Source: an uncultured Verrucomicrobiota bacterium (lineage in GTDB: Bacteria; Verrucomicrobiota; Verrucomicrobiia; Opitutales; Opitutaceae). Taken from it: a DNA stretch of 64,000 bases. Numbering within the stretch: the first letter of the stretch is position 1; each line of letters opens with the position of its first letter. This document shows, in pieces, positions 17,525-26,351 of this stretch. The DNA lies in the NCBI GenBank assembly GCA_903876795.1, contig CAIRBK010000060.1, positions 62,001 through 126,000 of the forward strand, written 5' to 3'. Under the pieces are notes generated by a model. The model did no database searches and had not been told where the DNA came from. It saw only the letters and a list, made by a program, of their open reading frames with translations. The position numbers were made by a program, and so were the translations under genes.

Positions 17525-18400
17525 TCAATTGCGCGAGAGCAGGCTGATGAGTTTGGCGCTGGCTTCGCGGGCCTGGGCCAGCATGGCGGTGTGGCCTTCG
17601 GTGAGGATTTGGAGGCGGGAGAGCGCGGTGACGTCCTGGGCGACGTCGGCATCGCGGATGACCGAGAGGGCGGCCTCGTGGTTGGTGCTGGCGGTCTGGG
17701 CCACGCGGCCGGCGGCCTCAAGGCGGCTTTGCACCGCGCCCACGGAGGCGAGCGAATCGGACGCCTGGCCGATGGCTCCGGCAAGGGTGGAGCTGATCGC
17801 GGGATCGGCGAGGTTGGCCGTGTAGGCGCCCGAGGCGTCCTGGCGGATGAGGGAGCCGATGTCGCCGAGGGTGAGGTCGAGGGCGGGCAGGGTGAGCTGC
17901 TCGTCGGACTGAAGCCCGATGGTGAAGGTCTCGCCGGAGCCGGGGCCGAAGAGCGGGGTGCGGTTGAAAGTGGCGGAAGGTTCGACGTCGGCGGGGCCGC
18001 CGATCTGGGCGGTGGTGCCGCCGATCATCTGGCGAAGCTGGTCCTGCAGCTGGGTGAACTCGACCTGGTAGAGACCGCGGCTGACGGAATCCTGGGTGGT
18101 GTTGGCGTTGAGCGCGCCGATCTCGCTCATGCGGGAGACGATTTTGCCGACGGCGTCGAGCTGGCCGAAGGTGACCTGCATGCGGCTGACGCCGTTTTGC
18201 AGGTTGACCTGGACGCCGCGAAGGCGGGCCTGCTGGGCGTCGAGCTTGGCGGCCATGCCGGCGCCGGCGACATCGGCGGCGGGACGGTCGATGCGCCGGC
18301 CGGAGGAAACGCGGGCGGTGGCGGCGTCGGACTGGGCCTGGAGGCGGCCCAGGCCGCCGGCGAGGACAAGGGAACTCTGGCTGGGGTTGAGCGAGGGCAT
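17525..18400 (-). CDS. Divergent flagellin-like protein (third flagellin)
   Basis: A 291-residue member of the flagellin/FlgL superfamily. The N-terminal segment ARVSSGRRIDRPAADVAGAG corresponds to the SSGxRI..ADDAAG block of flagellin and the C-terminus TEGHTAMLAQAREASAKLISLL to the D0 helix. The match to the two main flagellins is weak and the C-terminal AQANQS signature is altered to AQARES. It is the last gene of the flgF-to-csrA operon, 18 bp after csrA, and lacks the GGA hairpin leader of the other flagellins. It may be a minor filament subunit or a junction protein. Confidence 0.8.
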   Translation of the reverse strand: MPSLNPSQSSLVLAGGLGRLQAQSDAATARVSSGRRIDRPAADVAGAGMAAKLDAQQARLRGVQVNLQNGVSRMQVTFGQLDAVGKIVSRMSEIGALNANTTQDSVSRGLYQVEFTQLQDQLRQMIGGTTAQIGGPADVEPSATFNRTPLFGPGSGETFTIGLQSDEQLTLPALDLTLGDIGSLIRQDASGAYTANLADPAISSTLAGAIGQASDSLASVGAVQSRLEAAGRVAQTASTNHEAALSVIRDADVAQDVTALSRLQILTEGHTAMLAQAREASAKLISLLSRN

Positions 18401-18418
18401 GGCGGGGCGGGGAAAGGG

Positions 18419-18676
18419 TTATGGCTTGGCGGCGGAGGCGGGCGGGCGGGCGAGACGCGGGAGCGAGGGCAGGCGGGCGGAGCCGGTGCCGGGGGCGACG
18501 GCGGCGGCCTGGTTGCTGGCGGCGATGTCCGTGAGGACCTCCTTGCGGACGATGGAAATCTCGCGGGGGGCCTGGATGCCGATCTTCACGGTGTCACCGT
18601 CGATCCGCGTGATGCGGATCTCGATGTTGTCACCGATGACGATGGCTTCGTTGACCTTTCGGGTGAGGACAAGCAT
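18419..18676 (-). CDS. csrA: Carbon storage regulator CsrA
   Basis: Small RNA-binding translational repressor. The canonical fold covers residues 1-55 ([46 protein letters not shown]), including the RNA-contacting Arg in the IVRKEV strand. The protein is 85 residues, with a Pro/Ala/Arg-rich tail after the usual 60-70. It sits 9 bp downstream of fliW, the gene for its protein antagonist, inside the flagellar operon. Likely targets are the two flagellin leaders with GGA hairpins. Confidence 0.96.
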   Translation of the reverse strand: MLVLTRKVNEAIVIGDNIEIRITRIDGDTVKIGIQAPREISIVRKEVLTDIAASNQAAAVAPGTGSARLPSLPRLARPPASAAKP

Positions 18677-18685
18677 GGCAGGTAT

Positions 18686-19123
18686 TCAACTGGCGGTGAC
18701 GAGCGGGTGACGCGCATCATACTGCGCGTGGTTGGCGACGACGACCTGGCGGGCGACGCCGGTGTGGCGGTTGACCACAATAGGACCCACCAGATTGACG
18801 GTGGCAAGGGAGGATTGTTCGCGGACGGTGACGATGTTGAACACGAGGGCGTCGGCCGAGTCGGTGATGCCGAGGGCGCCGGCGTCGTCGTCGAAGAGCT
18901 CGGGGGCGTAGTCGGGGATGATGCCGGAGGGGTCGATGATGACGAAGTGGAGCGGCGACGGGCCGTGAAGCCGGAGCCATTGGAAGGGGAGCTGGTCGGC
19001 GAAGTGGAATATCTCGCCGCGGCGGTGGTCGGGGAAGCCGACGATGCCGTTGGGGAAAGCGAGATCGAAGGCGGTCGGGGCCGCGGGTGCGGGCGGCAGG
19101 GGGGATTCGGCGAGGACTTTCAT
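18686..19123 (-). CDS. fliW: Flagellar assembly factor FliW
   Basis: A 145-residue protein that binds CsrA and flagellin in turn and so couples flagellin translation to export. Family features are FPNGIVGFPDHRRGEIF, FVIIDPSGIIPDYAPEL and FNIVTVREQSSLATVNLVGPIVVNRHTGVARQVV. The ATG at 19123 gives the expected length; the frame stays open far upstream through flgL and flgK but those codons are antisense-free shadows of other genes. It lies 23 bp after flgL and 9 bp before csrA. Confidence 0.94.
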   Translation of the reverse strand: MKVLAESPLPPAPAAPTAFDLAFPNGIVGFPDHRRGEIFHFADQLPFQWLRLHGPSPLHFVIIDPSGIIPDYAPELFDDDAGALGITDSADALVFNIVTVREQSSLATVNLVGPIVVNRHTGVARQVVVANHAQYDARHPLVTAS

Positions 19124-19146
19124 GAGGGTGGCGGGTAAAGCGGTGT

Positions 19147-20043
19147 TCAGCGGATGTAGTCGAGGAGCGACATTTTGAGGAGGGTGGCCGACGAGGAGAG
19201 CGCGGCCTCGTAGGCCTGGGTGGTCTGGTTGAGCCGGACGATGGTGGTGGGCATGTCGGCGTCGGCTTCGGCGGAGATCTGGCGGTCGAGTTCGTCGATG
19301 CGGGATTTCTGCTGGGCCTGGGCGACCTCGATGCGGAGCTGGATGGCGCCGTGTTCGCTGAGCGAGGAGACGAGGAGGTTTTCGGAGGACTCCAGATCGG
19401 GGCGGACGACCTGCACGGCGGCGGAGTCGCCCGCCTGGAGGGCGTCGCGGAGGGTGACGAGCCGGTTCATGAAGTCGGCCAGGCCGGAATTGGTGGAGGA
19501 ATCGGGCGTGGGCTGGATGGAGGCGCCCTCGGCGAGAGGCACGGAAACGCGGCCGGTGTCGCCGGCGTAGGCGGCGGCGGTGATCCGGCCCGAAGCATCG
19601 CGGGTGAAGGCGTAGGGCGGGGCGGAGACGGCGGTGCCGCCGAAGATGTAGTCGTTGCGGAAGCGGGTGTTGCCGAGGGTGGCGGCCTGTTCGAGCAGTT
19701 GGTTGACCTCGGCGGCGTAGGCCCGCATGGCGTCGGTCCCGATGCTGCCGGTGCCGAGGACTCCGAGTTCGCCGGCGCGGTCGGAGAGTTTTTTGAACTG
19801 GTCGAGGCCGGAGTAAGAGGTCTTTGAATACTCGAGGGCGGCGTCGGCGTTGCGGGAGTATTGGGAGACGGAGCTGCGCTCCATCTTGGCGGCGATGAGG
19901 CGGCCGACGGCGGCGGGGTCGTCGCCGGGCTGGAAGATGCGCTGGCCGGTGGCGACCTGGTTCTGCAACTCGGACTGCCGGGAGCTGAGTTTCTGGAGCT
20001 GGGCCAGGACTGAGTCGGCGGTGGTGGCGGTGGTGATGCGCAT
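19147..20043 (-). CDS. flgL: Flagellar hook-associated protein 3 FlgL
   Basis: A 298-residue junction protein between hook and filament. It starts with the flagellin-like helix MRITTATTADSVLAQLQKLS and QNQVATGQRIFQPGDDPAAV, and ends with ADMPTTIVRLNQTTQAYEAA and SATLLKMSLLDYI, as FlgL does. It lies directly after flgK and before fliW in the operon. Confidence 0.93.
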   Translation of the reverse strand: MRITTATTADSVLAQLQKLSSRQSELQNQVATGQRIFQPGDDPAAVGRLIAAKMERSSVSQYSRNADAALEYSKTSYSGLDQFKKLSDRAGELGVLGTGSIGTDAMRAYAAEVNQLLEQAATLGNTRFRNDYIFGGTAVSAPPYAFTRDASGRITAAAYAGDTGRVSVPLAEGASIQPTPDSSTNSGLADFMNRLVTLRDALQAGDSAAVQVVRPDLESSENLLVSSLSEHGAIQLRIEVAQAQQKSRIDELDRQISAEADADMPTTIVRLNQTTQAYEAALSSSATLLKMSLLDYIR

Positions 20044-20066
20044 GGCGGGGAGGACTGGGGAGGCGA

Positions 20067-21488
20067 TTACCGGCCGAGGCGGTTGACGACGAGGTCGAGC
20101 AGGCCGTCGATGATGGAGATGACCTTGGAGGAGGCCTCGAAGGCGCGCTGGTATTTGAGGAGGTCGGCCATCTCTTCGTCCATGGAGACGCCGCTGATGC
20201 CCTGGCGCTGCTGGCGGACGAGTTTTTCGATGTTGGACTGGTCTTCGAGGCGGCCGGCGGCGCCGGAGACGGTGCGGCCGAAACCGCTGACGACGCCGGA
20301 GTAGTATTGGCTGAAAGTGCCGTCGATGTCGTCGCCGCCGGCGATGGAGAAGTTGCGGGAGGCGAGATCGGCGACGGCCTGGGCCAGGGTGTTGTCGGCG
20401 GCGGCGCCGCCGTTGGAGGCCTTGAGCGTGCCCGGGGTGAGGCCGGGGGCGAGGGCGATGGTGCCGGCGGCGGCGCCGGCGGTGTAGGTGAAGAAATCGC
20501 CGCCGGCGATGCTGGTGGGGTTGTAGGCGGTGTTGACGGCGGAGGCGAACTGGCCGGCAAAGGTGTTGAGTTCGTCGCGGAGTGTCTGGATGCCGACATC
20601 GCGGGCGTCGAAGAGACCGTTGATGGAGCCGGAGGACAGGGCGATCGGGGTGAGGGCCACGCCGGCGGTGAGCTGGGTGCCGTCGTAGGCGACGGGATTT
20701 GCGACGGTGGCGAGGCTGACGAGGGTGACGGGGTTGCCGGAGCCGTCGCGCACGAAAACGTCGATCTGGCCGACCTCGGTGGCGTTGGGCCTGGTCTCGG
20801 CGCCGATTTTGGCGGCGAGTTTCTCGACGGCGGCCTGGCGTTGGTCGCGGAGATCCACGGCGGAGCCGGCGGCGTTGATCTCCAGGCGGCCGATCTGGCC
20901 GTTGAGGTTGGCGATGGTGTCGAGGAGGCTGTTGACCTCTTCGGTGTCGCTGGAGATTTGGGCGCCGATGTCGTCCTGGAGCCGGGCGAGACGGGAGTCG
21001 GTGGTGCGGAAGCGTTCGGCGAGGATGTCGCTGCGCTGGACAAGATTCTGGCGTTCGCCGAGGTCGGTGGGGCGGGCGGCGAAGGCTTTGAAGGCGTTGA
21101 AGAACTCGCCGAAGGCTGAGGCGATGCCCTGGCCGGAGGCGGCGGAGTCGCCGGTTTCCTGGGTGCGGTCGATGGTCTCGCCGAGGGCGGCCTGGGCCTT
21201 GGCGAGGGCCTCGCTCTGGGCCTTGAGACCGGCGGTGGAGCCGATCTCGCGGGCGAGCTGCCGGTCCACGAGGAGGTCGCGAATCTGCTGGGTGGCCTTG
21301 GCCTCAAGGCCGAGGGACTCGGCGCCCTGCGGGGTGAGGACGGTGCCGCGGTCGCCGAAGATCACGCGCTGGCGGGAGTAATCGGCGTTGTTGACGTTGG
21401 CGAGGTTGCGGCCGGCGGTCTCGACGCCGCGCGATTGGGCGTTGAGGGCCCGGACGGACTGGTTGAGGCTGGCGAATAGGCCGGACAT
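20067..21488 (-). CDS. flgK: Flagellar hook-associated protein 1 FlgK
   Basis: A 473-residue first hook-filament junction protein. The N-terminus FASLNQSVRALNAQSRGVET with NLANVNNADYSRQRV is the conserved rod/hook motif. The C-terminus GVSMDEEMADLLKYQRAFEASSKVISIIDGLLDLVV is the FlgK/FlgG-type D0 helix. A flgN-like chaperone gene lies immediately upstream. Confidence 0.94.
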   Translation of the reverse strand: MSGLFASLNQSVRALNAQSRGVETAGRNLANVNNADYSRQRVIFGDRGTVLTPQGAESLGLEAKATQQIRDLLVDRQLAREIGSTAGLKAQSEALAKAQAALGETIDRTQETGDSAASGQGIASAFGEFFNAFKAFAARPTDLGERQNLVQRSDILAERFRTTDSRLARLQDDIGAQISSDTEEVNSLLDTIANLNGQIGRLEINAAGSAVDLRDQRQAAVEKLAAKIGAETRPNATEVGQIDVFVRDGSGNPVTLVSLATVANPVAYDGTQLTAGVALTPIALSSGSINGLFDARDVGIQTLRDELNTFAGQFASAVNTAYNPTSIAGGDFFTYTAGAAAGTIALAPGLTPGTLKASNGGAAADNTLAQAVADLASRNFSIAGGDDIDGTFSQYYSGVVSGFGRTVSGAAGRLEDQSNIEKLVRQQRQGISGVSMDEEMADLLKYQRAFEASSKVISIIDGLLDLVVNRLGR

Positions 21489-21515
21489 GGCGGGAGGTGC
21501 GAAAGGTTGGGAAGA

Positions 21516-22013
21516 TCAGCCGGCGGCCTGGAGGGTGGCGGCGGGGCCGGTGACGGAGCCGACGCGGCCGGAAGGGGCGTAGGTGCGCGGGCGGGCGGCG
21601 GGGTGGAGACTGGCGAGGGCGTCGCGGTGGAGCTCGACGGCGCGGGCGAGGATGGAGTGGTTCTGGCGGGCCCGGCGGCGCACGCGATGGAGCAGGTGGT
21701 TGATCTCGTCGATCAGGGCGCCGAGCAGCGGCTGCTGGTCCTCGGGGAAGAGCGTGAGAAGGGAGCGGAGGGTGGAGTCGGCGGGCCGGTGGTGGGCGGC
21801 GGCGAAGCGGGCGACCCAGGTCTCGCGCTCGAGGCGGTGGCGGGCGGTCTCGGCGGCGATCTGCTCGATGGCGAGGGAAGTGTCGGCCACGGCCTGGACC
21901 TCGCGACGCCAGAGGAGGGACTGCTGTTCGTCGAAGAGCGCAAGCAGGCCGCCGTAGCCGGCGAGCTCGGCGCGGAGCAAGTCAACAAGGGGGACAAAGG
22001 CGCGGGCGTTCAT
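21516..22013 (-). CDS. flgN: FlgN-like flagellar export chaperone
   Basis: A 165-residue mainly helical protein with the FlgN profile, for example FVPLVDLLRAELAGYGGLLALFDEQQSLL at the start, and Arg/Ala-rich helices after it. FlgN binds FlgK and FlgL before their export, and here it lies between flgJ and flgK, the usual place. Its ATG overlaps the flgJ stop codon by four bases (ATGA). Confidence 0.75.
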   Translation of the reverse strand: MNARAFVPLVDLLRAELAGYGGLLALFDEQQSLLWRREVQAVADTSLAIEQIAAETARHRLERETWVARFAAAHHRPADSTLRSLLTLFPEDQQPLLGALIDEINHLLHRVRRRARQNHSILARAVELHRDALASLHPAARPRTYAPSGRVGSVTGPAATLQAAG

Positions 22014-22345
22014 GGGGTTTTGGCGACGGGGGTCGCGGGTGAGAGTTGGCGGGAGATGACGTCGGAGAGGCCGATGCCGCCCCCTTGGGTGATGGAGGAG
22101 GCGAGTACGTCGGTGAGCATGTAGCCGTAAACGCCGCCTCCGCCGCCCGAGCCGGAGTCGCCGCCGAGACCGCCGCTCATCATCGGTTCGATCGAGGGTG
22201 CGAGGAGCTGGCGCACCATGATGGCTTCGAATTGTTGGGCGGCCTTGGCGACTTCGGCCGGGGTGGGCTTGGGTTTCGGGGCGGATACGTCCGCTCCTGA
22301 AAAGACGGAGCGGGGGGCGGAGGCGGAGATGGGGTCGATGGACAT
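22010..22345 (-). CDS. flgJ: Rod-binding protein FlgJ, N-terminal type
   Basis: A 111-residue rod assembly factor. The signature is AEVAKAAQQFEAIMVRQLLAPSIEPMM followed by a Gly-rich loop and YGYMLTDVLASSIT, with GIGLSDVISRQL at the end. The muramidase domain of gammaproteobacterial FlgJ is absent, so peptidoglycan cutting at the rod must be done by another enzyme. It is coupled to flgN by a four-base overlap. Confidence 0.88.
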   Translation of the reverse strand: MSIDPISASAPRSVFSGADVSAPKPKPTPAEVAKAAQQFEAIMVRQLLAPSIEPMMSGGLGGDSGSGGGGGVYGYMLTDVLASSITQGGGIGLSDVISRQLSPATPVAKTP

Positions 22346-22367
22346 GGGCGGGGAGGGTCCGGGGAAA

Positions 22368-23459
22368 TCAGTTGATGATGAGGTCGGCCTGGAGGGCGCC
22401 GGAGGTCTTGAGGGTCTGGAAGATCGCCATCATCTCGCGGGTGCTCACGCCGAGGGCGTTGAGGGCGGTGGCGAGGCGTTCGACGGAGGGCGCGGCGGGG
22501 ACGATGGTGAAGCCGCCCTTGGCCTCTTTCACGTCGGTCTTGGTGGCGTCCACGATGGCGGTCTGGCCGCCGCTGAGGGCGCCCGGCTGGGAGACGGCTT
22601 GGGTGGAGGCGACGGTGATGGTGAGGGAGCCGTAGCTGATGGCGACCTGGGAGAGGCTGACGGGGGCGGTGGCGACGATGGTGCCGGTGCGCTCGTTGAT
22701 GACGATGCGGGCGACGGCGTCGGGGGTGACGGTGACGGCGCCGACGTCGGCCAGGAACATGACGTCGCGGCCGGCGTAGGCGGGCGGGAGCATGAGGTCG
22801 ACGGTGGCGGCGTCGCGGGCGCGGGCGGCGGCCTCGGGGAAGGCGACGTTGATGGCGTCGGCCATGCGGGCGGCGGAGGTGAAATCGGGGTTGTGGAGGC
22901 TGAAGGCGATGCGGCCGTCCTGCACGAAGGTGGCGGGGATCTCGCGTTCGACGATGGCGCCGTTGCTGATGATGCCCACGGTGGGGTGGTTTTTCTGGAC
23001 GGAAGCGCCGCCGGCGCCGCCGGTGCCGCCGGAGAAGCCGCCGATGGCGACCGGTCCCTGGGCGACGGCATAGACGCGGCCGTCGGCGCCGAGCAGGGGA
23101 GCCTGGAGGAGGACGGCGCCCTGGAGGGACTTGGCGTCGCCGAGGGAGGCGACGGTCACGTCGATGCGGGTGCCGGATTTGAGGAAGGGGCCGATGTCGG
23201 CGGTGATGATGACGGCGGCGGCGTTCTTGGCCTTGATGGCGGTGGGGTCGATCTTGAGGCCGTTGCGCTCGAGGACGTTGGCGACGGAGTTAAGGGTGGT
23301 GAGGGCGTTGGAATCGCCGTCGCCGGCCAGGCCCACCACGAGGCCGTAGCCGACGAGTTGATTGTCCCGCTGGCCGGCGATGCGCGAGAGGTCCTTCACG
23401 CGCGCGGCCTGGAGGGCGAGCGGGAGGAAGGCGGCAAAGAGGAGGACGAGGGGGCGCAT
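22368..23459 (-). CDS. flgI: Flagellar P-ring protein FlgI
   Basis: A 363-residue periplasmic ring protein around the rod. It has an N-terminal signal peptide (RPLVLLFAAFLPLALQAARV), then VKDLSRIAGQRDNQLVGYGLVVGLAGDGD, the family hallmark, and the end ALGVSTREMMAIFQTLKTSGAL. FlgA and FlgH, its partners in ring assembly, are encoded just upstream. Confidence 0.96.
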   Translation of the reverse strand: MRPLVLLFAAFLPLALQAARVKDLSRIAGQRDNQLVGYGLVVGLAGDGDSNALTTLNSVANVLERNGLKIDPTAIKAKNAAAVIITADIGPFLKSGTRIDVTVASLGDAKSLQGAVLLQAPLLGADGRVYAVAQGPVAIGGFSGGTGGAGGASVQKNHPTVGIISNGAIVEREIPATFVQDGRIAFSLHNPDFTSAARMADAINVAFPEAAARARDAATVDLMLPPAYAGRDVMFLADVGAVTVTPDAVARIVINERTGTIVATAPVSLSQVAISYGSLTITVASTQAVSQPGALSGGQTAIVDATKTDVKEAKGGFTIVPAAPSVERLATALNALGVSTREMMAIFQTLKTSGALQADLIIN

Positions 23460-23481
23460 GGCGGGAGGACGGCGGGGGCTG

Positions 23482-24108
23482 TTACAGGGGGCGGAGCTTC
23501 TCGTAGATCTTGCTCAACCAGCCGCGTTTCTGGGCGTCGGTGAGGGTGCCTTCGGAGACGAACTCGACGCGGGCGTCGGCGATGTTGCTGGAGAGAATGG
23601 TGTTGCCGCTGGCGATGTCGGCCGGGCGGACGAGGCCGTGGAGGATGACGTGCTGGGTCTCGCCGGAGAAGCTGATGCGGCGGGCGCCGGCGATGACGAG
23701 ATTGCCGTTGGGGAGGACGTCGGTGACGAGCACGGCGGCGCGGGCGTTGATGGACTGGGTGTTGTTGACGTCGCCGCCGCCCTTGAAGTCGCTGGTGCCG
23801 CCGAACTTGATGCCGGGCATCTGGCCGTTGAGGGTGCCGATCGCGCTGCCGCGGTTGGGGAAAAGGAACTGGGTCACCGAGGCGTCCATGTTGCTGGCGC
23901 TCTTGCTGCTCTTGCTCTGGGAGGCGGTCTGGGTGGCGTCCTCGGAGATGACGATTGTGAGGATGTCGCCGACCATGCCGGCCTTGATGTGGGTGGCCAC
24001 GCCCTGTTCGCGGGAGCCGGGGGCGGTCCAGAGGGAATCGGCGCGGGCGGAGAGCGCGAGCGCGGTCAGGAGCAGGAGGCGGGAGGTGCGGGGGAAAAGC
24101 GGTTTCAT
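23482..24108 (-). CDS. flgH: Flagellar L-ring protein FlgH
   Basis: A 208-residue outer-membrane ring protein. The start at ATG 24108 gives a signal peptide (SRLLLLTALALSARADSLW); the frame is open further upstream but overlaps flgA. The core has GMVGDILTIVISEDATQTASQS, INARAAVLVTDVLPNGNLVIAG and HVILHGLVRPADI, all FlgH traits. The usual lipobox cysteine is not seen at the predicted cleavage site (ALALSARAD), so the protein may not be lipidated. The flgA stop codon is one base before its start. Confidence 0.93.
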   Translation of the reverse strand: MKPLFPRTSRLLLLTALALSARADSLWTAPGSREQGVATHIKAGMVGDILTIVISEDATQTASQSKSSKSASNMDASVTQFLFPNRGSAIGTLNGQMPGIKFGGTSDFKGGGDVNNTQSINARAAVLVTDVLPNGNLVIAGARRISFSGETQHVILHGLVRPADIASGNTILSSNIADARVEFVSEGTLTDAQKRGWLSKIYEKLRPL

Positions 24109-24109
24109 G

Positions 24110-24793
24110 TCAGAAGCGCACGGAGGCGCGGGATTCGGAGACGACCTCGGCGACGAAGTCTTTTTTGGAGTCGGGGTTGCGGACGCGGACGGTTTCACCG
24201 CGGGCGGCGTCGTTGAGCGCGACGGCGCGCAGGGTGATGGTGAGGCGGCCGTCGGTGGCGACGACGTCGAGGGTCTGGCCGCGGCGGACGAGCGGGCGGC
24301 GGGCGACATCGCGCCAGAGGAGCAGGCGGCCGGCGGGGACGGCGCGGGCGAAATTGAGTTCGGCGGAGGAATCGGCGGAGATCGCCTCGCGCTCGCGCAG
24401 GGCGTCGAAGCGGCGGATGTCGAGCAAGGGGGGCGAGAGGGGGTCACCGAGCTTGGCGGGGTCGCGGAGCATCCAGCCGTCGCGCCAGAGTTCGGCCCGG
24501 AGAACCAGGGTGTGATCGGAGGAGCGGCCGGCGGTGTCGGTGGCGCGCACGGTGACGAGGATCTGCGGGGCGAGCTCGGCGGGGGCCGAGAGGATGGCGA
24601 GGTCGGCGTCTGCGGGAGCGGCGGCGGGGCGGGGACGGTTCCAGTCGAGCTGGAGTTGTCCGCTGGTCTGATAGCGGTCGGCGAGGAGCGCGGCGAGGGT
24701 GACCAGCCAGGGATCTTCGGCGGCGACCGCCTGGGCGCGCGCGGGAACGAGGAGCGCGAGCATGAGGCCGAAAATGAAGGGGAGGCGGGTCAT
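24110..24793 (-). CDS. flgA: Flagellar P-ring chaperone FlgA
   Basis: A 227-residue periplasmic chaperone for FlgI. It has a signal peptide (LPFIFGLMLALLVPARAQA) and a C-terminal SAF domain: AGRLLLWRDVARRPLVRRGQ and LTITLRAVALNDAARGETVRVRN, close to the FlgA consensus. It lies between flgG and flgH, one base from the flgH start. Confidence 0.85.
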   Translation of the reverse strand: MTRLPFIFGLMLALLVPARAQAVAAEDPWLVTLAALLADRYQTSGQLQLDWNRPRPAAAPADADLAILSAPAELAPQILVTVRATDTAGRSSDHTLVLRAELWRDGWMLRDPAKLGDPLSPPLLDIRRFDALREREAISADSSAELNFARAVPAGRLLLWRDVARRPLVRRGQTLDVVATDGRLTITLRAVALNDAARGETVRVRNPDSKKDFVAEVVSESRASVRF

Positions 24794-24803
24794 GGGAGGG
24801 TGC

Positions 24804-25586
24804 TCAGCGTTTGAGTTGATTGATGTTCTGGAGCATCTCGTCGGAGGCTTGGATGGACTTGCTGTTCACCTCGTAGGCGCGTTGGGCGATGATGAGGTTC
24901 ACCATTTCCTCGACGATGTTCACGTTGGAGGACTCGCGGTAGCCCTGCATGACGCTGCCGAAGCCCTGCTCGCCGGGCTGGCCGGTCTCGGCTGTGCCGC
25001 TGGCGCCGCTCTCGGCGAGGAGATTGCCGCCGAGGCTCTGCAGGCCGGCGGGGTTGGCGAAGCGCGCGAGGGTGAGGCGGAAGGTCTGGTTGCCGTTGGG
25101 CGTCTGATAGGTGACCTCGCCGTTTTCGGAGATGCTGATGGCGGTGGTGCCGGCGGGGACGTTCTGGAAACCGCTGAGGACCGGGCGGCCGTCGGTGGTG
25201 ACGACCTGGCCGCCGGCGTTGAGTTTGAAGGCGCCGTCGCGGGTGTAGGCCACGGTGCCGTCGGGCCGCTGGACCTCGAAGAAGCCGTCGCCCTGGATGG
25301 CGAGGTCGAGCTTCTCGCCGGTGTTGGTGAGCTGGCCCTGGGTGAAGACCTTGGTGGTGGAGGCGACGCGGGAGCCGTTGCCCACCTCGATGCCGGTCGG
25401 GACGAGGTCGCCGCCGCCGTTCTCGGAGCCGGCGCTGCGGGGCTTCTGGTAGAGGAGATCCTGAAACTCGATGGTGCTGCGCTTGAAGCCGGGGGTGTTA
25501 ACGTTCGCGAGGTTGTTCGCGATGGTGTTCAGGTTGAGCTGCTGGGCCTCCATGCCGGTGGCGGCCGAATACATTGAGAGATTCAT
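24804..25586 (-). CDS. flgG: Flagellar distal rod protein FlgG
   Basis: A 260-residue rod protein with MYSAATGMEAQQLNLNTIAN and NNLANVNTPGFKRSTIEFQDL at the N-terminus, DLAIQGDGFFEVQRPDGTVAYTRDGAF centrally, and GYRESSNVNIVEEMVNLIIAQRAYEVNSK at the C-terminus. It is 15 bp downstream of flgF. Confidence 0.96.
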   Translation of the reverse strand: MNLSMYSAATGMEAQQLNLNTIANNLANVNTPGFKRSTIEFQDLLYQKPRSAGSENGGGDLVPTGIEVGNGSRVASTTKVFTQGQLTNTGEKLDLAIQGDGFFEVQRPDGTVAYTRDGAFKLNAGGQVVTTDGRPVLSGFQNVPAGTTAISISENGEVTYQTPNGNQTFRLTLARFANPAGLQSLGGNLLAESGASGTAETGQPGEQGFGSVMQGYRESSNVNIVEEMVNLIIAQRAYEVNSKSIQASDEMLQNINQLKR

Positions 25587-25601
25587 GGCGGAAAACGGGG
25601 G

Positions 25602-26351
25602 TTAGCTGTAGGTTTCGAGCGTGCGTTCGAGGAGTTTGTCGCGGCTCTGGATGAGTTTCTGGTTGGCCTCGTAGGCGCGGGAGATGTTGACCAGGTCCAC
25701 CATTTCGCGGAGCGGGGCGACGTTGCTGGACTCAAGGTAGCCCTGCTGGATGACGGGCTTCTCGACGGGCTTCATGCCGACGGATTCGTCGGCGAGAAAC
25801 AGGCCGCCGGGCAACGAGACCATGCGGCCGGGATTTTCGGGGGCGACCACGGCGATTTTGCCCAGGATCTTGTCGCCCTGGCGCATGGTGCCGTCGGCGG
25901 TGACGACGGGCGCGCCGCCTTGGGAGGTCAACTGGATCGGGTCGCCGTCGGCGGTGAGTATCTCAAAGCCCTGATTGTTGACCAACGTGCGGTCGGCGCG
26001 CACGCGCAGCTCGCCGGCGCGGGTGTAGGCGAGGTTGCCGTCGGTCTTGCGCACGGTGAAAAAACCGTCGCCGGCGATGGCCAGATCGAGATCGCGGCGC
26101 GTGGGGTTGTTTTCGCCGGACTGGAAGGCGATGGCATAACGCGTATGCGGGAACAGCGCCGGCATGCCTTCGCCGCGGTCGGCGCGCGCGCCGGGCTCGG
26201 TGAGAACCTCGCCGTGTTGCTCGGCGGCCACCTGCACCGCACGCCGCTTGAAGCCGGTCACCTGGCCCGACGTGATGTTCTGTGACACCGCGTCCTGCCA
26301 ACGCTCCAGGGAGCTTAGCGCCGCTGCGCTTTGGTAGAGGCCAATGTTCAT
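25602..26351 (-). CDS. flgF: Flagellar proximal rod protein FlgF
   Basis: A 249-residue FlgF/FlgG family protein, first gene of the operon. The N-terminus is MNIGLYQSAAALSSLERWQD, followed by VSQNITSGQVTGFKRRAVQ; the centre has LDLAIAGDGFFTVRKTDGNLAYTRAG; the end is GYLESSNVAPLREMVDLVNISRAYEANQKLIQ. It lacks the NTPGF motif of FlgG and has VTGF instead, which fits FlgF. A GAGG Shine-Dalgarno lies five bases before its ATG. Confidence 0.9.
   Translation of the reverse strand: MNIGLYQSAAALSSLERWQDAVSQNITSGQVTGFKRRAVQVAAEQHGEVLTEPGARADRGEGMPALFPHTRYAIAFQSGENNPTRRDLDLAIAGDGFFTVRKTDGNLAYTRAGELRVRADRTLVNNQGFEILTADGDPIQLTSQGGAPVVTADGTMRQGDKILGKIAVVAPENPGRMVSLPGGLFLADESVGMKPVEKPVIQQGYLESSNVAPLREMVDLVNISRAYEANQKLIQSRDKLLERTLETYS

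Noticed and set aside
19124..21307. Upstream extension of the fliW frame into flgL and flgK
   Set aside because: The added residues are almost all Pro/Ser/Arg and overlap two well supported flagellar genes in another frame.
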